From: Bacteroidota bacterium | GTDB taxonomy: Bacteria > Bacteroidota > Bacteroidia > JABEUT01 | Direction of reading: 5' to 3' | Assembly: GCA_013289165.1 (NCBI GenBank) | Contig: JABDAL010000015.1 | Coordinates: forward strand, 1-38,479 | DNA length: 38,479 nt | Part shown: one piece after another, positions 9,368-17,203 of the stretch | How positions within the stretch are numbered: the stretch's first letter is position 1 | Layout: each line of letters starts with the position of its first letter | Position numbers and translations under genes: made by a program | The notes under the pieces: model-generated | Databases searched by the model: none | Told to the model about the DNA's origin: nothing | The model's input: only the letters and a program-made list of their open reading frames with translations

Positions 9368-10372
9368 ATGCGTATCCTTGTTATTCAAACAGCATTTATT
9401 GGCGACGTAGTGCTTGCCACACCGGTGATAGAGAAGTTACATAAGCTTTATCCGGAAGCAACCATTGACTTTCTTTTACGCAAGGGCAATGAAACTCTTT
9501 TCAGCGGCCATCCCATTTTAAATGAGATAATTATATGGGATAAAAAGTCGGAGAAATTTAAAAACCTGTTAAAGATTATAAGAAAAATAGGGGGAGAAAG
9601 ATATGCCCTGATTATTAATATACACCGTTTTGCAAGCTCTGGGCTCATAGTCTTTCTTTCAGGTGCTAAAGAAACAATTGGATTTGACAAAAATCCCTTT
9701 TCTTTTTGTTATACAAAAAAAGTAAAGCATATTATTGGAGATGGGAAACATGAGGTGGAGAGGAACCTGGAACTGATTAATGAACTGCCTCGCGCTAATA
9801 ACCTACCCAACCTTATTGAAAAGCCAAGGCTCTATCCTCAGCTACAGGATTTTGAATCGGTTAAAGAATATAAAACTCTGCCTTATATCTGCATTGCTCC
9901 TTCATCAGTTTGGTTTACCAAGCAATTTCCGGCTCATAAATGGGTAGAGTTTCTCAACAGGATACAAAGTAAAAAGGTCTACCTGATTGGTTCCGAATCA
10001 GATAAAACGTTGTGCGATCAGATTATTAGAGATTCTTCTAACAAGAATGTTGTTAACCTTGCCGGTAAGCTTTCCTTTCTTCAGTCGGCAGCACTTATGC
10101 AGGATGCGCTAATGAATTATTCCAATGATTCTGCCCCCATGCATATTGCTTCATCGGTAAATGCTCATGTAACGGCAATATTTTGCTCCACCGTTCCTAC
10201 TTTTGGTTTCGGACCATTATCGGACAAATCATTCATTGTAGAAATTAAAGAAAAACTGGATTGCCGCCCCTGTGGTCTGCATGGATATAGGGCCTGCCCC
10301 CAAAAGCACTTTAAATGTGCCGAATTAATAAAACCGGAACAGCTTGTTGAAGTTATTGCCCCAAACCCCTAA
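9368..10372 (+). CDS. Glycosyltransferase family 9 (heptosyltransferase-like)
   Basis: The 334-residue protein begins with the GT9 N-terminal motif (MRILVIQTAFIGDVVLATPVIEKLHKLYPEA, with the acidic D13 of the GD motif). The C-terminal nucleotide-sugar domain follows: YICIAPSSVWFTKQFPAHKWVEF, then VVNLAGKLSFLQSAALMQDA, then NDSAPMHIASSVNAHVTAIF. Known role of the family: transfer of ADP-heptose or related sugars onto the lipopolysaccharide inner core at the cytoplasmic membrane. The late cysteine cluster (CRPCGLHGYRACPQKHFKC) is common in this family. It is monocistronic and converges on the helix-hairpin-helix gene with 9 bp between stops. The exact sugar is not determinable. Confidence 0.9.
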   Translation: MRILVIQTAFIGDVVLATPVIEKLHKLYPEATIDFLLRKGNETLFSGHPILNEIIIWDKKSEKFKNLLKIIRKIGGERYALIINIHRFASSGLIVFLSGAKETIGFDKNPFSFCYTKKVKHIIGDGKHEVERNLELINELPRANNLPNLIEKPRLYPQLQDFESVKEYKTLPYICIAPSSVWFTKQFPAHKWVEFLNRIQSKKVYLIGSESDKTLCDQIIRDSSNKNVVNLAGKLSFLQSAALMQDALMNYSNDSAPMHIASSVNAHVTAIFCSTVPTFGFGPLSDKSFIVEIKEKLDCRPCGLHGYRACPQKHFKCAELIKPEQLVEVIAPNP

Positions 10373-10381
10373 CGAGAAAAT

Positions 10382-11005
10382 TTATTTACTCCCAACTGTC
10401 AGGTAGGGAATTATTCTTGAGTATGTGCTGTCGTCTATAGCTGCCATTTTGTGAAGCTGTGTTAAAGAGGAAAATGAACCATGTTCCTCCCGGTAATTTA
10501 CAATGGCCTTTGCCAGGTAATAACGGATATAGGGATGATATGCAAGCTCTTTAATATCGGCTGTATTAATATTGATTTTATGTATTGATGCTGTATCTGC
10601 TATTACCTTGCTAATAATAGCATTCAACATTCCAGTATCCATCCCCCAAACTTCTTTTAGCTGTTTTGTACTGTAATATCCTCCAAGCTTTTTACGGTAT
10701 TTTACAAGCATGGATGCGCAATAAGAACTCATTTTGGAAAGTGTCATTAATGTGCTTGTGTCAGCAGAATTAATATCAACATGTGATGATGAATTGTTAT
10801 TTTTTGTAATAACAGAAGATATTTCTACTCCTGCTTTTCCAAGTTCAGATTTAAACGAAGAAAAATCTGCCGATGTCGTCCTTGGCGGAAAATAATCTGA
10901 AATAAACAGGTAGCTTATCAGTAATGCATTCAATAATAAAAGAACAAGGATACCATTCCTCTGTTTCTTATTAAAAGAAAAATACTCTTTCCAGGTATAT
11001 TTCAT
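10382..11005 (-). CDS. Membrane-anchored tandem helix-hairpin-helix (ComEA-like) protein
   Basis: The 207-residue protein has a basic N-terminus (MKYTWKEYFSFNKKQRNG) and one membrane helix (about 17-37). After a linker come two HhH units: VDINSADTSTLMTL...GGYYSTKQLKEVWGM (about 77-135) and ININTADIKELAYHP...GSFSSLTQLHKMAAI (about 142-200). The N-[SI]-A-[D]-x2-x-L start and the G-x-[YF]-x-[ST]-x2-Q-L centre of each match ComEA-type DNA-binding HhH domains. By family knowledge it could be the periplasmic DNA receptor of competence, but many Bacteroidota carry such proteins without proof of DNA uptake. No com genes are nearby. Confidence 0.82.
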   Translation of the reverse strand: MKYTWKEYFSFNKKQRNGILVLLLLNALLISYLFISDYFPPRTTSADFSSFKSELGKAGVEISSVITKNNNSSSHVDINSADTSTLMTLSKMSSYCASMLVKYRKKLGGYYSTKQLKEVWGMDTGMLNAIISKVIADTASIHKININTADIKELAYHPYIRYYLAKAIVNYREEHGSFSSLTQLHKMAAIDDSTYSRIIPYLTVGSK

Positions 11006-11031
11006 TAGCTATTTTTAATACGGGTAAAAAT

Positions 11032-11061
11032 AAAAAGGATTGTCATTTGACAATCCTTTTT
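11032..11061 (-). terminator. Intrinsic terminator of the 11084-11983 lipoprotein gene
   Basis: AAAAAGGATTGTC, loop ATTT, GACAATCCTTTTT form a perfect 13-bp stem with A and T flanks, so it can act on both strands. It lies 22 bp after the lipoprotein stop and just before the HhH gene start, separating the two same-strand genes. Confidence 0.88.
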
Positions 11062-11083
11062 ACCCAAAACTATTTTTATTAAC

Positions 11084-11983
11084 TTACCAAAGGTAAATCG
11101 TATATGATTTATTATCTAATGTAGCCGTAGCTTTGTCATCACAGTCCCCTATGTTGCCGAAATTGATAGTAAGTGTATTGTTATTTAAAGCCGGACGTGT
11201 AATGGAAACTATACCCGACTCAATCCAGGCACAGCCGTCGAGCCACCAGGGCTTTGCTGTTACATATAATGGGCTGGTTATGGTAAGGTTATAGGTAACA
11301 TTGTTTCTCGTTACACCGGTAGCGCTACCGCTAACCGCATAATACCATACCGAGTTAACTTCGGTGAGGACATTATCGCGGCTGGAGTTCCAGGTAGCAG
11401 TTTGCTTGGAAGGATAGGTAATAACAAGATTAGCATTAAAATTCCAGTTTTCATAACCCTGTATATTATGTCCCTCATTCGTCCAGTTGCGGTTTCCTGA
11501 AATGCCATTCACGCTGTCTTTTACAGTTCCCACATAATAGCCTCTGAAAGTCATATTTATAGTCGTGCCTGAATCAAAATAGGCAACTTTTACGTGGTTG
11601 CTTGCTGCTTTATTCCAGTAAACAATTATTTCTCCCTGCCTCCAAACTAAGTCGTTGCAGAGAACGGGGCTGGCACCGAAATTAACATACATGGTATCGG
11701 TGGTAGGATTTAATGTATCCCATGATACGGTGCAATGTTGTGAATAAATAGCCTGTGGGCTGCGTTCCGGGGCTAATCCTGATCCCCCGGTTTGCACACA
11801 AGCATCTGAAACCGTTTTGGTATCATTTGCCGCATACGATGCATTTGATTCGTCCTGGGCCGCGGTTATATCACTATCTGTGGAAGCAGGAGTAGTGGTT
11901 GAATTTTTATGGCATCCTGTGAGAACCAACCCTGCAAGGGCTATTCCCAAAGTACCGCTTACTAATAAATTTTTGGTTCTCAT
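11084..11983 (-). CDS. Lipoprotein of unknown function
   Basis: From the ATG at 11983 the 299-residue protein has a lipoprotein signal peptide with lipobox LTGC (Cys24), then a Ser/Thr/Asp-rich linker. The rest is a beta-rich domain full of aromatic and Thr/Asn residues (for example CTVSWDTLNPTTDTMYVNFG, LVITYPSKQTATWNSSRDNVLTE, ALNNNTLTINFGNIGDCDD). An upstream in-frame TTG (12034) would extend it, but that sits too close to the predicted transcript start and would bury the signal peptide, so I prefer the ATG. I recognise no family. The protein is presumably anchored to the outer membrane or exposed at the surface. Confidence 0.78.
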   Translation of the reverse strand: MRTKNLLVSGTLGIALAGLVLTGCHKNSTTTPASTDSDITAAQDESNASYAANDTKTVSDACVQTGGSGLAPERSPQAIYSQHCTVSWDTLNPTTDTMYVNFGASPVLCNDLVWRQGEIIVYWNKAASNHVKVAYFDSGTTINMTFRGYYVGTVKDSVNGISGNRNWTNEGHNIQGYENWNFNANLVITYPSKQTATWNSSRDNVLTEVNSVWYYAVSGSATGVTRNNVTYNLTITSPLYVTAKPWWLDGCAWIESGIVSITRPALNNNTLTINFGNIGDCDDKATATLDNKSYTIYLW

Positions 11984-12049
11984 GACAGTTTTATTTTTTG
12001 TTGTTTCGTTGTTTTGATTTAGTAAAGATAACAAGGTTTAATCATCCTG

Positions 12050-12057
12050 CAAATTTA
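12050..12057 (-). promoter_or_regulatory. Putative promoter of the lipoprotein gene, -7 element
   Basis: The minus strand reads TAAATTTG, a full TAnnTTTG match, 66 bp before the chosen ATG at 11983. The -33 box is not evident. Confidence 0.45.
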
Positions 12058-12088
12058 CACCCCATGTCATTCGTTCTAAGGAGTTTAT

Positions 12089-13384
12089 TTATTGTATCTT
12101 TTCTAAAACCTTTTCCATTTGCATGCCTCTTGACCCTTTTAAAAGAATAGTTGCATCCATAACCGGGTTTTCGGAAAGCCATATTATAAACTCATCTAAA
12201 GTAGCAAACAATGTGGCAGACGATTTTACATTGGAAAAATCCTTTCCTATAAGACATACTGCTTTCCAACCCTCATTTTGTTCTATTAAATCAGCTATTG
12301 ATTGATGCTCCTTTTTGCTCTCCTCACCTAATTCAAACATATCCCCCAGTATCAATATTTTGTTCGGTGCATTCAATAGAGCAAAATTTTCAATAGCTGT
12401 CTTCATGCTGCTGGGATTAGCATTATAGGCATCTGCCCATATGGTATTGCTTCCCTTTTTAATTATCTGCGAACGATTATTTACAGGTGTATACTCTTCA
12501 ATGGCATTTTTTATTTGCTCCGGGCTTGTATTAAAATATGAGGCAATGCACGCAGCGGCCAGTATGTTATAGAAATTATAAGAACCCGCCAGGTTGCTAT
12601 TTACTTCCACCTGCCTGTTTCCTATTACTATCTTTCCTTTAGCGAAAAAATTATCGCCACCCTGCATGCCTTTCACATCAGAATTTTCAGATTTACCATA
12701 GGTGTGTCTTTTTATTCCTGCAGAAAGATTCATTAATAGTTCATCATCAGAACTTACGAATAGCTCCCCTCCTATTTCTTCAATAAACCTGTACAATTCG
12801 CTTTTGGCTTTTATAACGCCTTCGTACCCGCCAAAGCCTTCCAGGTGGGCTTTCCCAATGTTTGTAATAATTCCATAACCAGGTTCTGCAATCCGGCACA
12901 GCATATCAATTTCACCCACATGATTAGCGCCCATTTCAATAACAGCCATATTATGCTCTTTAGTAAGTTTAAGCAATGTGAGTGGCACACCAATATGGTT
13001 GTTGAGGTTACCCTGTGTAAACAAAGTATTGTATTTCTTTGAAAGGACAGCGGCTGTAAGCTCTTTGGTAGTAGTTTTCCCATTACTACCTGTTATACTT
13101 AGTATAGGAAATACAAATTGTTTGCGATGATGGTTTGCCAGCTTTTGCAAGCATTGCAACACATCCGGAACCAGCACACATTTATCAGAATAATATTTTT
13201 CTTCATCAATAATAGCATAGGCACAACCACTTTTAATAGCTGCTGCTGCAAATTCATTTGCATTGAAATTAGCCCCCTTCAAAGCAAAATAAAGGCTGCC
13301 CGGTTTTATATTACGGGTATCCGTGCATACAACCGGATGCCGCTGAAACAATTTATAAAGTTCTTCTATCGCTGGGTTTTTCAT
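12089..13384 (-). CDS. murF: UDP-N-acetylmuramoyl-tripeptide--D-alanyl-D-alanine ligase
   Basis: The 431-residue protein is a Mur ligase. It has an N-terminal UDP-binding domain (DTRNIKPGSLYFALKG), the ATP P-loop GSNGKTT (99-105), the central-domain segment NHIGVPLTLL, MGANHVGEI and NIGKAHLEGFGG. The C-terminal ligase domain has WADAYNANPSSM and LGDMFELGEES, the MurF-specific signatures. Known reaction: ATP-dependent addition of D-Ala-D-Ala to the UDP-MurNAc tripeptide, the last cytoplasmic step of peptidoglycan precursor synthesis. It lies 6 bp after the 117-residue gene on the same strand, so the two form an operon outside any mur/fts cluster. Confidence 0.96.
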   Translation of the reverse strand: MKNPAIEELYKLFQRHPVVCTDTRNIKPGSLYFALKGANFNANEFAAAAIKSGCAYAIIDEEKYYSDKCVLVPDVLQCLQKLANHHRKQFVFPILSITGSNGKTTTKELTAAVLSKKYNTLFTQGNLNNHIGVPLTLLKLTKEHNMAVIEMGANHVGEIDMLCRIAEPGYGIITNIGKAHLEGFGGYEGVIKAKSELYRFIEEIGGELFVSSDDELLMNLSAGIKRHTYGKSENSDVKGMQGGDNFFAKGKIVIGNRQVEVNSNLAGSYNFYNILAAACIASYFNTSPEQIKNAIEEYTPVNNRSQIIKKGSNTIWADAYNANPSSMKTAIENFALLNAPNKILILGDMFELGEESKKEHQSIADLIEQNEGWKAVCLIGKDFSNVKSSATLFATLDEFIIWLSENPVMDATILLKGSRGMQMEKVLEKIQ

Positions 13385-13390
13385 TTTGTA

Positions 13391-13744
13391 CTATTCTTCT
13401 GTTCCTGCCATTTCGTTATCTTTAAAATAACTGATGATGGCCCTTTTCATCAGTTCCTTTTGTTCGCCCGGTTTAAGAGCAGGTGCATTGGCAATCGTTT
13501 CCCATTGCGGCCAGCCATCTGCATCTTTGCCCATATATTTATAATAGCCTGAAGGTTCTAATAATTTGCAAGTTGCAATATGCAACAAATCCATTTTTTC
13601 GTCCTTAGAAGGTTTGAAATAACCTTTGCCTAATTCCTGGATACCAATTAATAATATTATTGCTTCTATTTCTATACCCTCGCCAAAAGTCAGCTCTAGT
13701 TTTTTTACCAATTCTTTCCATTCCTGTTGTAGGGCGATATCCAT
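13391..13744 (-). CDS. Conserved small cytoplasmic protein of unknown function
   Basis: The 117-residue protein has no signal peptide or membrane segment. It is acidic and largely helical (MDIALQQEWKELVKKLELTFGEGIEIEAIILLIGIQELGKGY), with an aromatic segment YYKYMGKDADGWPQWETI and a helical tail. Its strict coupling to murF (6-bp gap, same strand) suggests a housekeeping role. I do not know the family function. A -7-like element, TATCTTTA, lies on the minus strand at 13764-13771. Confidence 0.82.
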   Translation of the reverse strand: MDIALQQEWKELVKKLELTFGEGIEIEAIILLIGIQELGKGYFKPSKDEKMDLLHIATCKLLEPSGYYKYMGKDADGWPQWETIANAPALKPGEQKELMKRAIISYFKDNEMAGTEE

Positions 13745-13799
13745 ATTATCTGGTTGATAAGTGTGTAAAGATAGCCAGATTCTTCATTAAGAGGGCTCG

Positions 13800-13807
13800 T
13801 ATCTTTG
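13800..13807 (+). promoter_or_regulatory. cvpA promoter, -7 element next to the start codon
   Basis: TATCTTTG is a full TAnnTTTG match. It ends only 6 bp before the ATG at 13814, predicting a transcript that starts at or next to the A of the ATG. An in-frame TTG at 13805 lies inside the element and so is not a start. Confidence 0.5.
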
Positions 13808-13813
13808 ACCATT

Positions 13814-14302
13814 ATGATCACTACAGATATCATTCTGTTAGTTCCACTTTTGTGGGGCACCTGTTGGGGCTTATATAAGGGCCTTATTTCACAATTAGCC
13901 TCGTTAGTCGGTATAGTTGTAGTGTTTTATTTTTCTATTAAATACTACACACCTGTTGCCAATTTAATTAATAGCCATATTGATAATAAATTGTCACAAA
14001 CCTATATTTCTATCATTGCCTTTATTATCCTCTTTGTCCTATTATTCACCGCTATTTATTTTATATCAAAACAAATCGAAAAGCTTATAAAAGTTCTTCA
14101 AATGGGCTTTTTGAACCACCTTGCAGGGGGAGTATTCGGGTTTGTAAAATGGGCGTTGATACTTAGTTTTATTATTGCCCTGATAAATAAATCCGGGGAA
14201 GAAATTAATCATCCGCTGGTTGATTTCCATAACACATGGCTCTACAACCATCTTCAAATGATTGCTCCTGCTATACTTCCTGCCTTAAGTAAAAGTGTAT
14301 AA
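13814..14302 (+). CDS. CvpA family membrane protein
   Basis: The 162-residue protein has four hydrophobic helices (about 5-20, 27-45, 67-88 and 104-122). It has the CvpA-type N-terminus ITTDIILLVPLLWGTCWGLYKGLISQLASLVGIVVVFYFS and the loop G-x-L-N-x-L-A-G-G-x-x-G (GFLNHLAGGVFGFVKW). In E. coli CvpA is an inner-membrane protein linked to colicin V production and envelope stress; in Bacteroidota its role is unknown. It is convergent with fbp, 3 bp between stops. The -7 element abuts the ATG, so the mRNA is probably leaderless. Confidence 0.88.
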   Translation: MITTDIILLVPLLWGTCWGLYKGLISQLASLVGIVVVFYFSIKYYTPVANLINSHIDNKLSQTYISIIAFIILFVLLFTAIYFISKQIEKLIKVLQMGFLNHLAGGVFGFVKWALILSFIIALINKSGEEINHPLVDFHNTWLYNHLQMIAPAILPALSKSV

Positions 14303-14305
14303 GTA

Positions 14306-15325
14306 CTATGCAATACTACCGATGGAGTGCTTAGCAAGCAATTCCTCAATCTTTTCCACCATATCCCTGGAGCCAATAAATAAAGGCGTTCTTTGGTGAA
14401 GTGTAGTGGGTTTAAGGTCCATAATGCGCTTAGAGCCGCTGGTAGCTTTTCCTCCTGCCTGTTCTAAAATAAATGCCAGTGGGTTGCACTCATATACTAG
14501 TCTCAATTTACCTTTTGGAGATGCGGATGTGGTAGGATATAAAAATACCCCACCGGTAATAAGGTTACGGTGAACATCAGCTACAGCAGAACCTATATAA
14601 CGGGAAGAAAATGGACGACTTGTAGCCATATCTTCCTCCTGGCAATATTTAATGAATTTCTTTACTCCTTCTGGAAAGTGAACATAGTTGCCCTCATTTA
14701 TGGAATAAGTTCTCCCTTTTTTAGGAATTTGCATATTGGGATGCGAAAGGCAAAACTCACCAATGGAAGGATCTAATGTAAATCCATTTACTCCTTTGCC
14801 TGTGGTATATACCATCATAGTAGATGAGCCATAAATAACATACCCAGCCGCCACCTGTTCAGTGCCAGGCTGTAAGAAATCTTCCAGTTTGCCGGGACCG
14901 GAAAGGCTAATCCGGCGATAAATTGAAAATATAGTACCTACGGAAACATTTACGTCAATATTCGATGAGCCATCCAGTGGGTCCAAAGCAACTACATATT
15001 TGGCCCCTTTCGATACCGCGTTATCAACGGTAATAATTTCTTCATTTTCCTCCGATGCAATGGCACAGCATTCACCACCCACGCTCAAAGCAGCAATAAA
15101 TTGCTCATTAGCTATAATATCCAGCTTTTTAACCTTTTCACCCTGAACATTTTGCTCCCCGGTTTCACCCAGTATGCCGGCTAAACCTGCCTTATTTACT
15201 TCCCTATTAACAATTTTAGCAGCAATGGCAATATCGCTGAGGAGCCTTGAAAGTTCTCCCTTGGCATATAAAAAATCGTCCTGTCTTTCAACGATAAATT
15301 CACCTAATGTTTGTACTTTTTCCAT
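14306..15325 (-). CDS. fbp: Fructose-1,6-bisphosphatase, class I
   Basis: The 339-residue protein has the class I FBPase signature. The metal-binding acidic pair is SEENEE (91-96), and the catalytic [10 protein letters not shown] motif spans 115-124. The sugar-phosphate region follows, with [46 protein letters not shown] near the C-terminus (its K-x-R-x-x-Y-E core). Known reaction: fructose 1,6-bisphosphate to fructose 6-phosphate + Pi, the committed step of gluconeogenesis, in the cytosol. Its promoter interlocks with that of the divergent GNAT gene. Confidence 0.97.
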   Translation of the reverse strand: MEKVQTLGEFIVERQDDFLYAKGELSRLLSDIAIAAKIVNREVNKAGLAGILGETGEQNVQGEKVKKLDIIANEQFIAALSVGGECCAIASEENEEIITVDNAVSKGAKYVVALDPLDGSSNIDVNVSVGTIFSIYRRISLSGPGKLEDFLQPGTEQVAAGYVIYGSSTMMVYTTGKGVNGFTLDPSIGEFCLSHPNMQIPKKGRTYSINEGNYVHFPEGVKKFIKYCQEEDMATSRPFSSRYIGSAVADVHRNLITGGVFLYPTTSASPKGKLRLVYECNPLAFILEQAGGKATSGSKRIMDLKPTTLHQRTPLFIGSRDMVEKIEELLAKHSIGSIA

Positions 15326-15355
15326 GTTAGCAGGTCATTCAAAAATTTTGGACGG

Positions 15356-15363
15356 CAAATATA
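15356..15363 (-). promoter_or_regulatory. fbp promoter, -7 element
   Basis: The minus strand reads TATATTTG, a full TAnnTTTG match, 30 bp before the fbp ATG. It is separated by only 2 bp from the -7 element of the oppositely oriented GNAT promoter. Confidence 0.5.
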
Positions 15364-15365
15364 GG

Positions 15366-15373
15366 TATTTTTG
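15366..15373 (+). promoter_or_regulatory. GNAT-lysC promoter, -7 element
   Basis: TATTTTTG is a full TAnnTTTG match, 23 bp before the ATG at 15397. A TTTG at 15347-15350 lies upstream, but with only 15 bp spacing, shorter than usual. Confidence 0.42.
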
Positions 15374-15396
15374 GGGTTTCTGTATATTAAGCATAT

Positions 15397-15870
15397 ATGA
15401 ACTATATCATACGTAAAGCTATTAAAGGCGATGTTGCCGATATATTAAGGCTGGTAAAGGAGTTGGCAACCTATGAAAAGGAGCCAGAAGCCGTTGTTGT
15501 TACACTCCGGGAGATGGAGGAAGACGGGTTTGGACCTAATGCTATTTATCGCGCTTTTGTAGCGGAAACGGAGGGTAACATAGTAGGTATGGCACTTTAT
15601 TACACAAAGTATTCCACCTGGAAAGGGAAAGCCATTTACCTGGACGATATTATTGTAAGCGAATCCTACCGGAGGTATGGCATCGGGGGGAAATTGTTCG
15701 AAGAAGTTATAAAAGTTTGCAAAGAGATGAACGTGCGTAAAATAGACTGGCAGGTGCTCCATTGGAACGAGCCTGCTATTCAATTTTATAAAAAATACAG
15801 TACTGTTTTTAGTAAAGAATGGATGAACTGTACGCTTTATGAAGCTGAACTCAATAACCTAAAGTTATAG
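15397..15870 (+). CDS. GNAT family N-acetyltransferase, diamine-acetyltransferase-like
   Basis: The 157-residue protein shows the GNAT fold: RKAIKGDVADILRLVKELATYEKEPEAV at the N-terminus, the strand pair VGMALYYTKYSTWKGKAIYLDDIIV, then the acetyl-CoA loop ESYRRYGIGGKLFEEV (R/Q-x-x-G-x-G/A) and IQFYKKY near the end. The YYTKYSTWKG...YLDDIIV stretch is characteristic of spermidine/spermine N1-acetyltransferase relatives. An amine or thialysine is therefore a reasonable substrate class, but it is unproven. The stop codon directly abuts the aspartate kinase ATG (15868-15870 / 15871), indicating tight translational coupling. Confidence 0.88.
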   Translation: MNYIIRKAIKGDVADILRLVKELATYEKEPEAVVVTLREMEEDGFGPNAIYRAFVAETEGNIVGMALYYTKYSTWKGKAIYLDDIIVSESYRRYGIGGKLFEEVIKVCKEMNVRKIDWQVLHWNEPAIQFYKKYSTVFSKEWMNCTLYEAELNNLKL

Positions 15871-17124
15871 ATGAAGGTATTTAAGTTCGGCGGGGCATCG
15901 GTGAAAGATGCACAGGGAGTAAAACGGGTTGGTAATATACTGGAATCAACTCCCGGGCAGCTTATAGTGGTTGTTTCTGCTATGGGAAAAACTACCAATG
16001 CACTTGAGATATTGGTACCCAAACTAAATGATTTGGAGGCAGAAAAATTAATAAAAGAGATTGAAGACTATCATTATAGCATAGCCAAAGACTGTATAAC
16101 CAGGCGATGGAAAGAGCAAACTATATCTACTCTAAATAAGGTTTTTGCTGAATTACGAGAAACCGTAAAAGAATACCCTGCTGATAATTACGACGAGCGA
16201 TATGACCAACTGGTTTCTTATGGAGAATTTCTTTCGTCTCGTATTTTGGGTTCTTATCTTTCTGATGAGGGCATCCCTAATATATGGTTTAATGCATGTT
16301 CTAATATCTGGACAGATAACAATTTCAGGGAGGCCAGGGTTGATTTTACAAAATCAAAAAAGTATTTTGACCAGAATGTTCCTATTGCTTTTGAAAATGC
16401 AAACATTATAATTACAGAAGGATTTATAGGGCAATCAGGGAGCAGGAAAAAAACCACATTGGGAAGGGAGGGTTCTGACTATACTGCTGCCATTATTGCT
16501 CATTGTACCAATGCCGAATCGGTTACAATATGGAAAGATGTGCCTGGTGTAATGAACGCTGACCCCAAGAAATTTGAAGATGCTGTGAAGATTAATCAAC
16601 TCAGTTACCAGGATGCTATAGAACTTGCTTATTATGGGGCATCGGTAATACATCCTAAGACTATAAAACCATTGCAAAATAAAAATATCACACTTTTTGT
16701 AAAATCTTTTCTTTCGCCTGAAGAGGAAGGCACACGCATAGATGGAGCAATTACCAAACTTCCGGTTCCCTGCTTTATTTCTAAAACCGAGCAAGTGTTA
16801 TTATCCCTCTCGCCAAAAGATTTTTCATTTATTGCAGAAGAAAACCTAAGTTTTATATTCGACTCATTTGCCAAACACAAAGTAAAATTGAATATGATGC
16901 AGCATTCTGCTATCAACTTTTCGGTATGCTTTGATAGTGATCCACGAAAATTGCCCGGATTACTCCAATCTTTTCAAGGTAATTACAGGGTTTTATATAA
17001 TGATAATGTGGAGCTATTCACTATCCGTTATTATGACCAGGCTACCATTGATAAGGTTTCAAAAGATAGAAATATTCTGCTTGAACAACGCAGCCGGTAT
17101 ACCGTGCAATTGGTGTTGAAATAA
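15871..17124 (+). CDS. lysC: Aspartate kinase (monofunctional)
   Basis: The 417-residue protein has the KFGGASV phosphate-binding start (5-11), the catalytic-domain segment GEFLSSRILGSYL, TTLGREGSDYTAA (195-207), VTIWKDVPGVMNADP and YYGASVIHPKTIKPL. The C-terminal regulatory ACT region starts at about 300. Known reaction: aspartate + ATP to 4-phospho-aspartate, first step to lysine, threonine and methionine, usually feedback-inhibited through the ACT domains. It is monofunctional, with no homoserine dehydrogenase fused. The short leader upstream of the GNAT gene shows no lysine riboswitch. It is co-transcribed with the upstream GNAT gene. Confidence 0.95.
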   Translation: MKVFKFGGASVKDAQGVKRVGNILESTPGQLIVVVSAMGKTTNALEILVPKLNDLEAEKLIKEIEDYHYSIAKDCITRRWKEQTISTLNKVFAELRETVKEYPADNYDERYDQLVSYGEFLSSRILGSYLSDEGIPNIWFNACSNIWTDNNFREARVDFTKSKKYFDQNVPIAFENANIIITEGFIGQSGSRKKTTLGREGSDYTAAIIAHCTNAESVTIWKDVPGVMNADPKKFEDAVKINQLSYQDAIELAYYGASVIHPKTIKPLQNKNITLFVKSFLSPEEEGTRIDGAITKLPVPCFISKTEQVLLSLSPKDFSFIAEENLSFIFDSFAKHKVKLNMMQHSAINFSVCFDSDPRKLPGLLQSFQGNYRVLYNDNVELFTIRYYDQATIDKVSKDRNILLEQRSRYTVQLVLK

Positions 17125-17137
17125 AGTGGTAGATTTG
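17110..17137 (+). promoter_or_regulatory. Putative PAP2 gene promoter (-33 TTG, -7 TAGATTTG)
   Basis: TTG at 17110-17112 and TAGATTTG at 17130-17137 are separated by 17 bp. The -33 box lies within the last codons of lysC. The predicted leader of about 60 bases is A+T-rich and holds a near-palindromic AAAATATTGAATATTTT. Confidence 0.5.
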
Positions 17138-17203
17138 TAGAAAATAGCATATTCTTACAAAATATTGAATATTTTATAATTAGCATAAAAATATTTACCT
17201 CTT

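Noticed and set aside
13805-13813. In-frame TTG as an alternative cvpA start
   Set aside because: It lies inside the -7 element TATCTTTG, so it would not be in the transcript.
15326-15396. Lysine riboswitch ahead of the GNAT-lysC operon
   Set aside because: The gap is only 71 bp and fully occupied by two promoters; far too short for the L-box.
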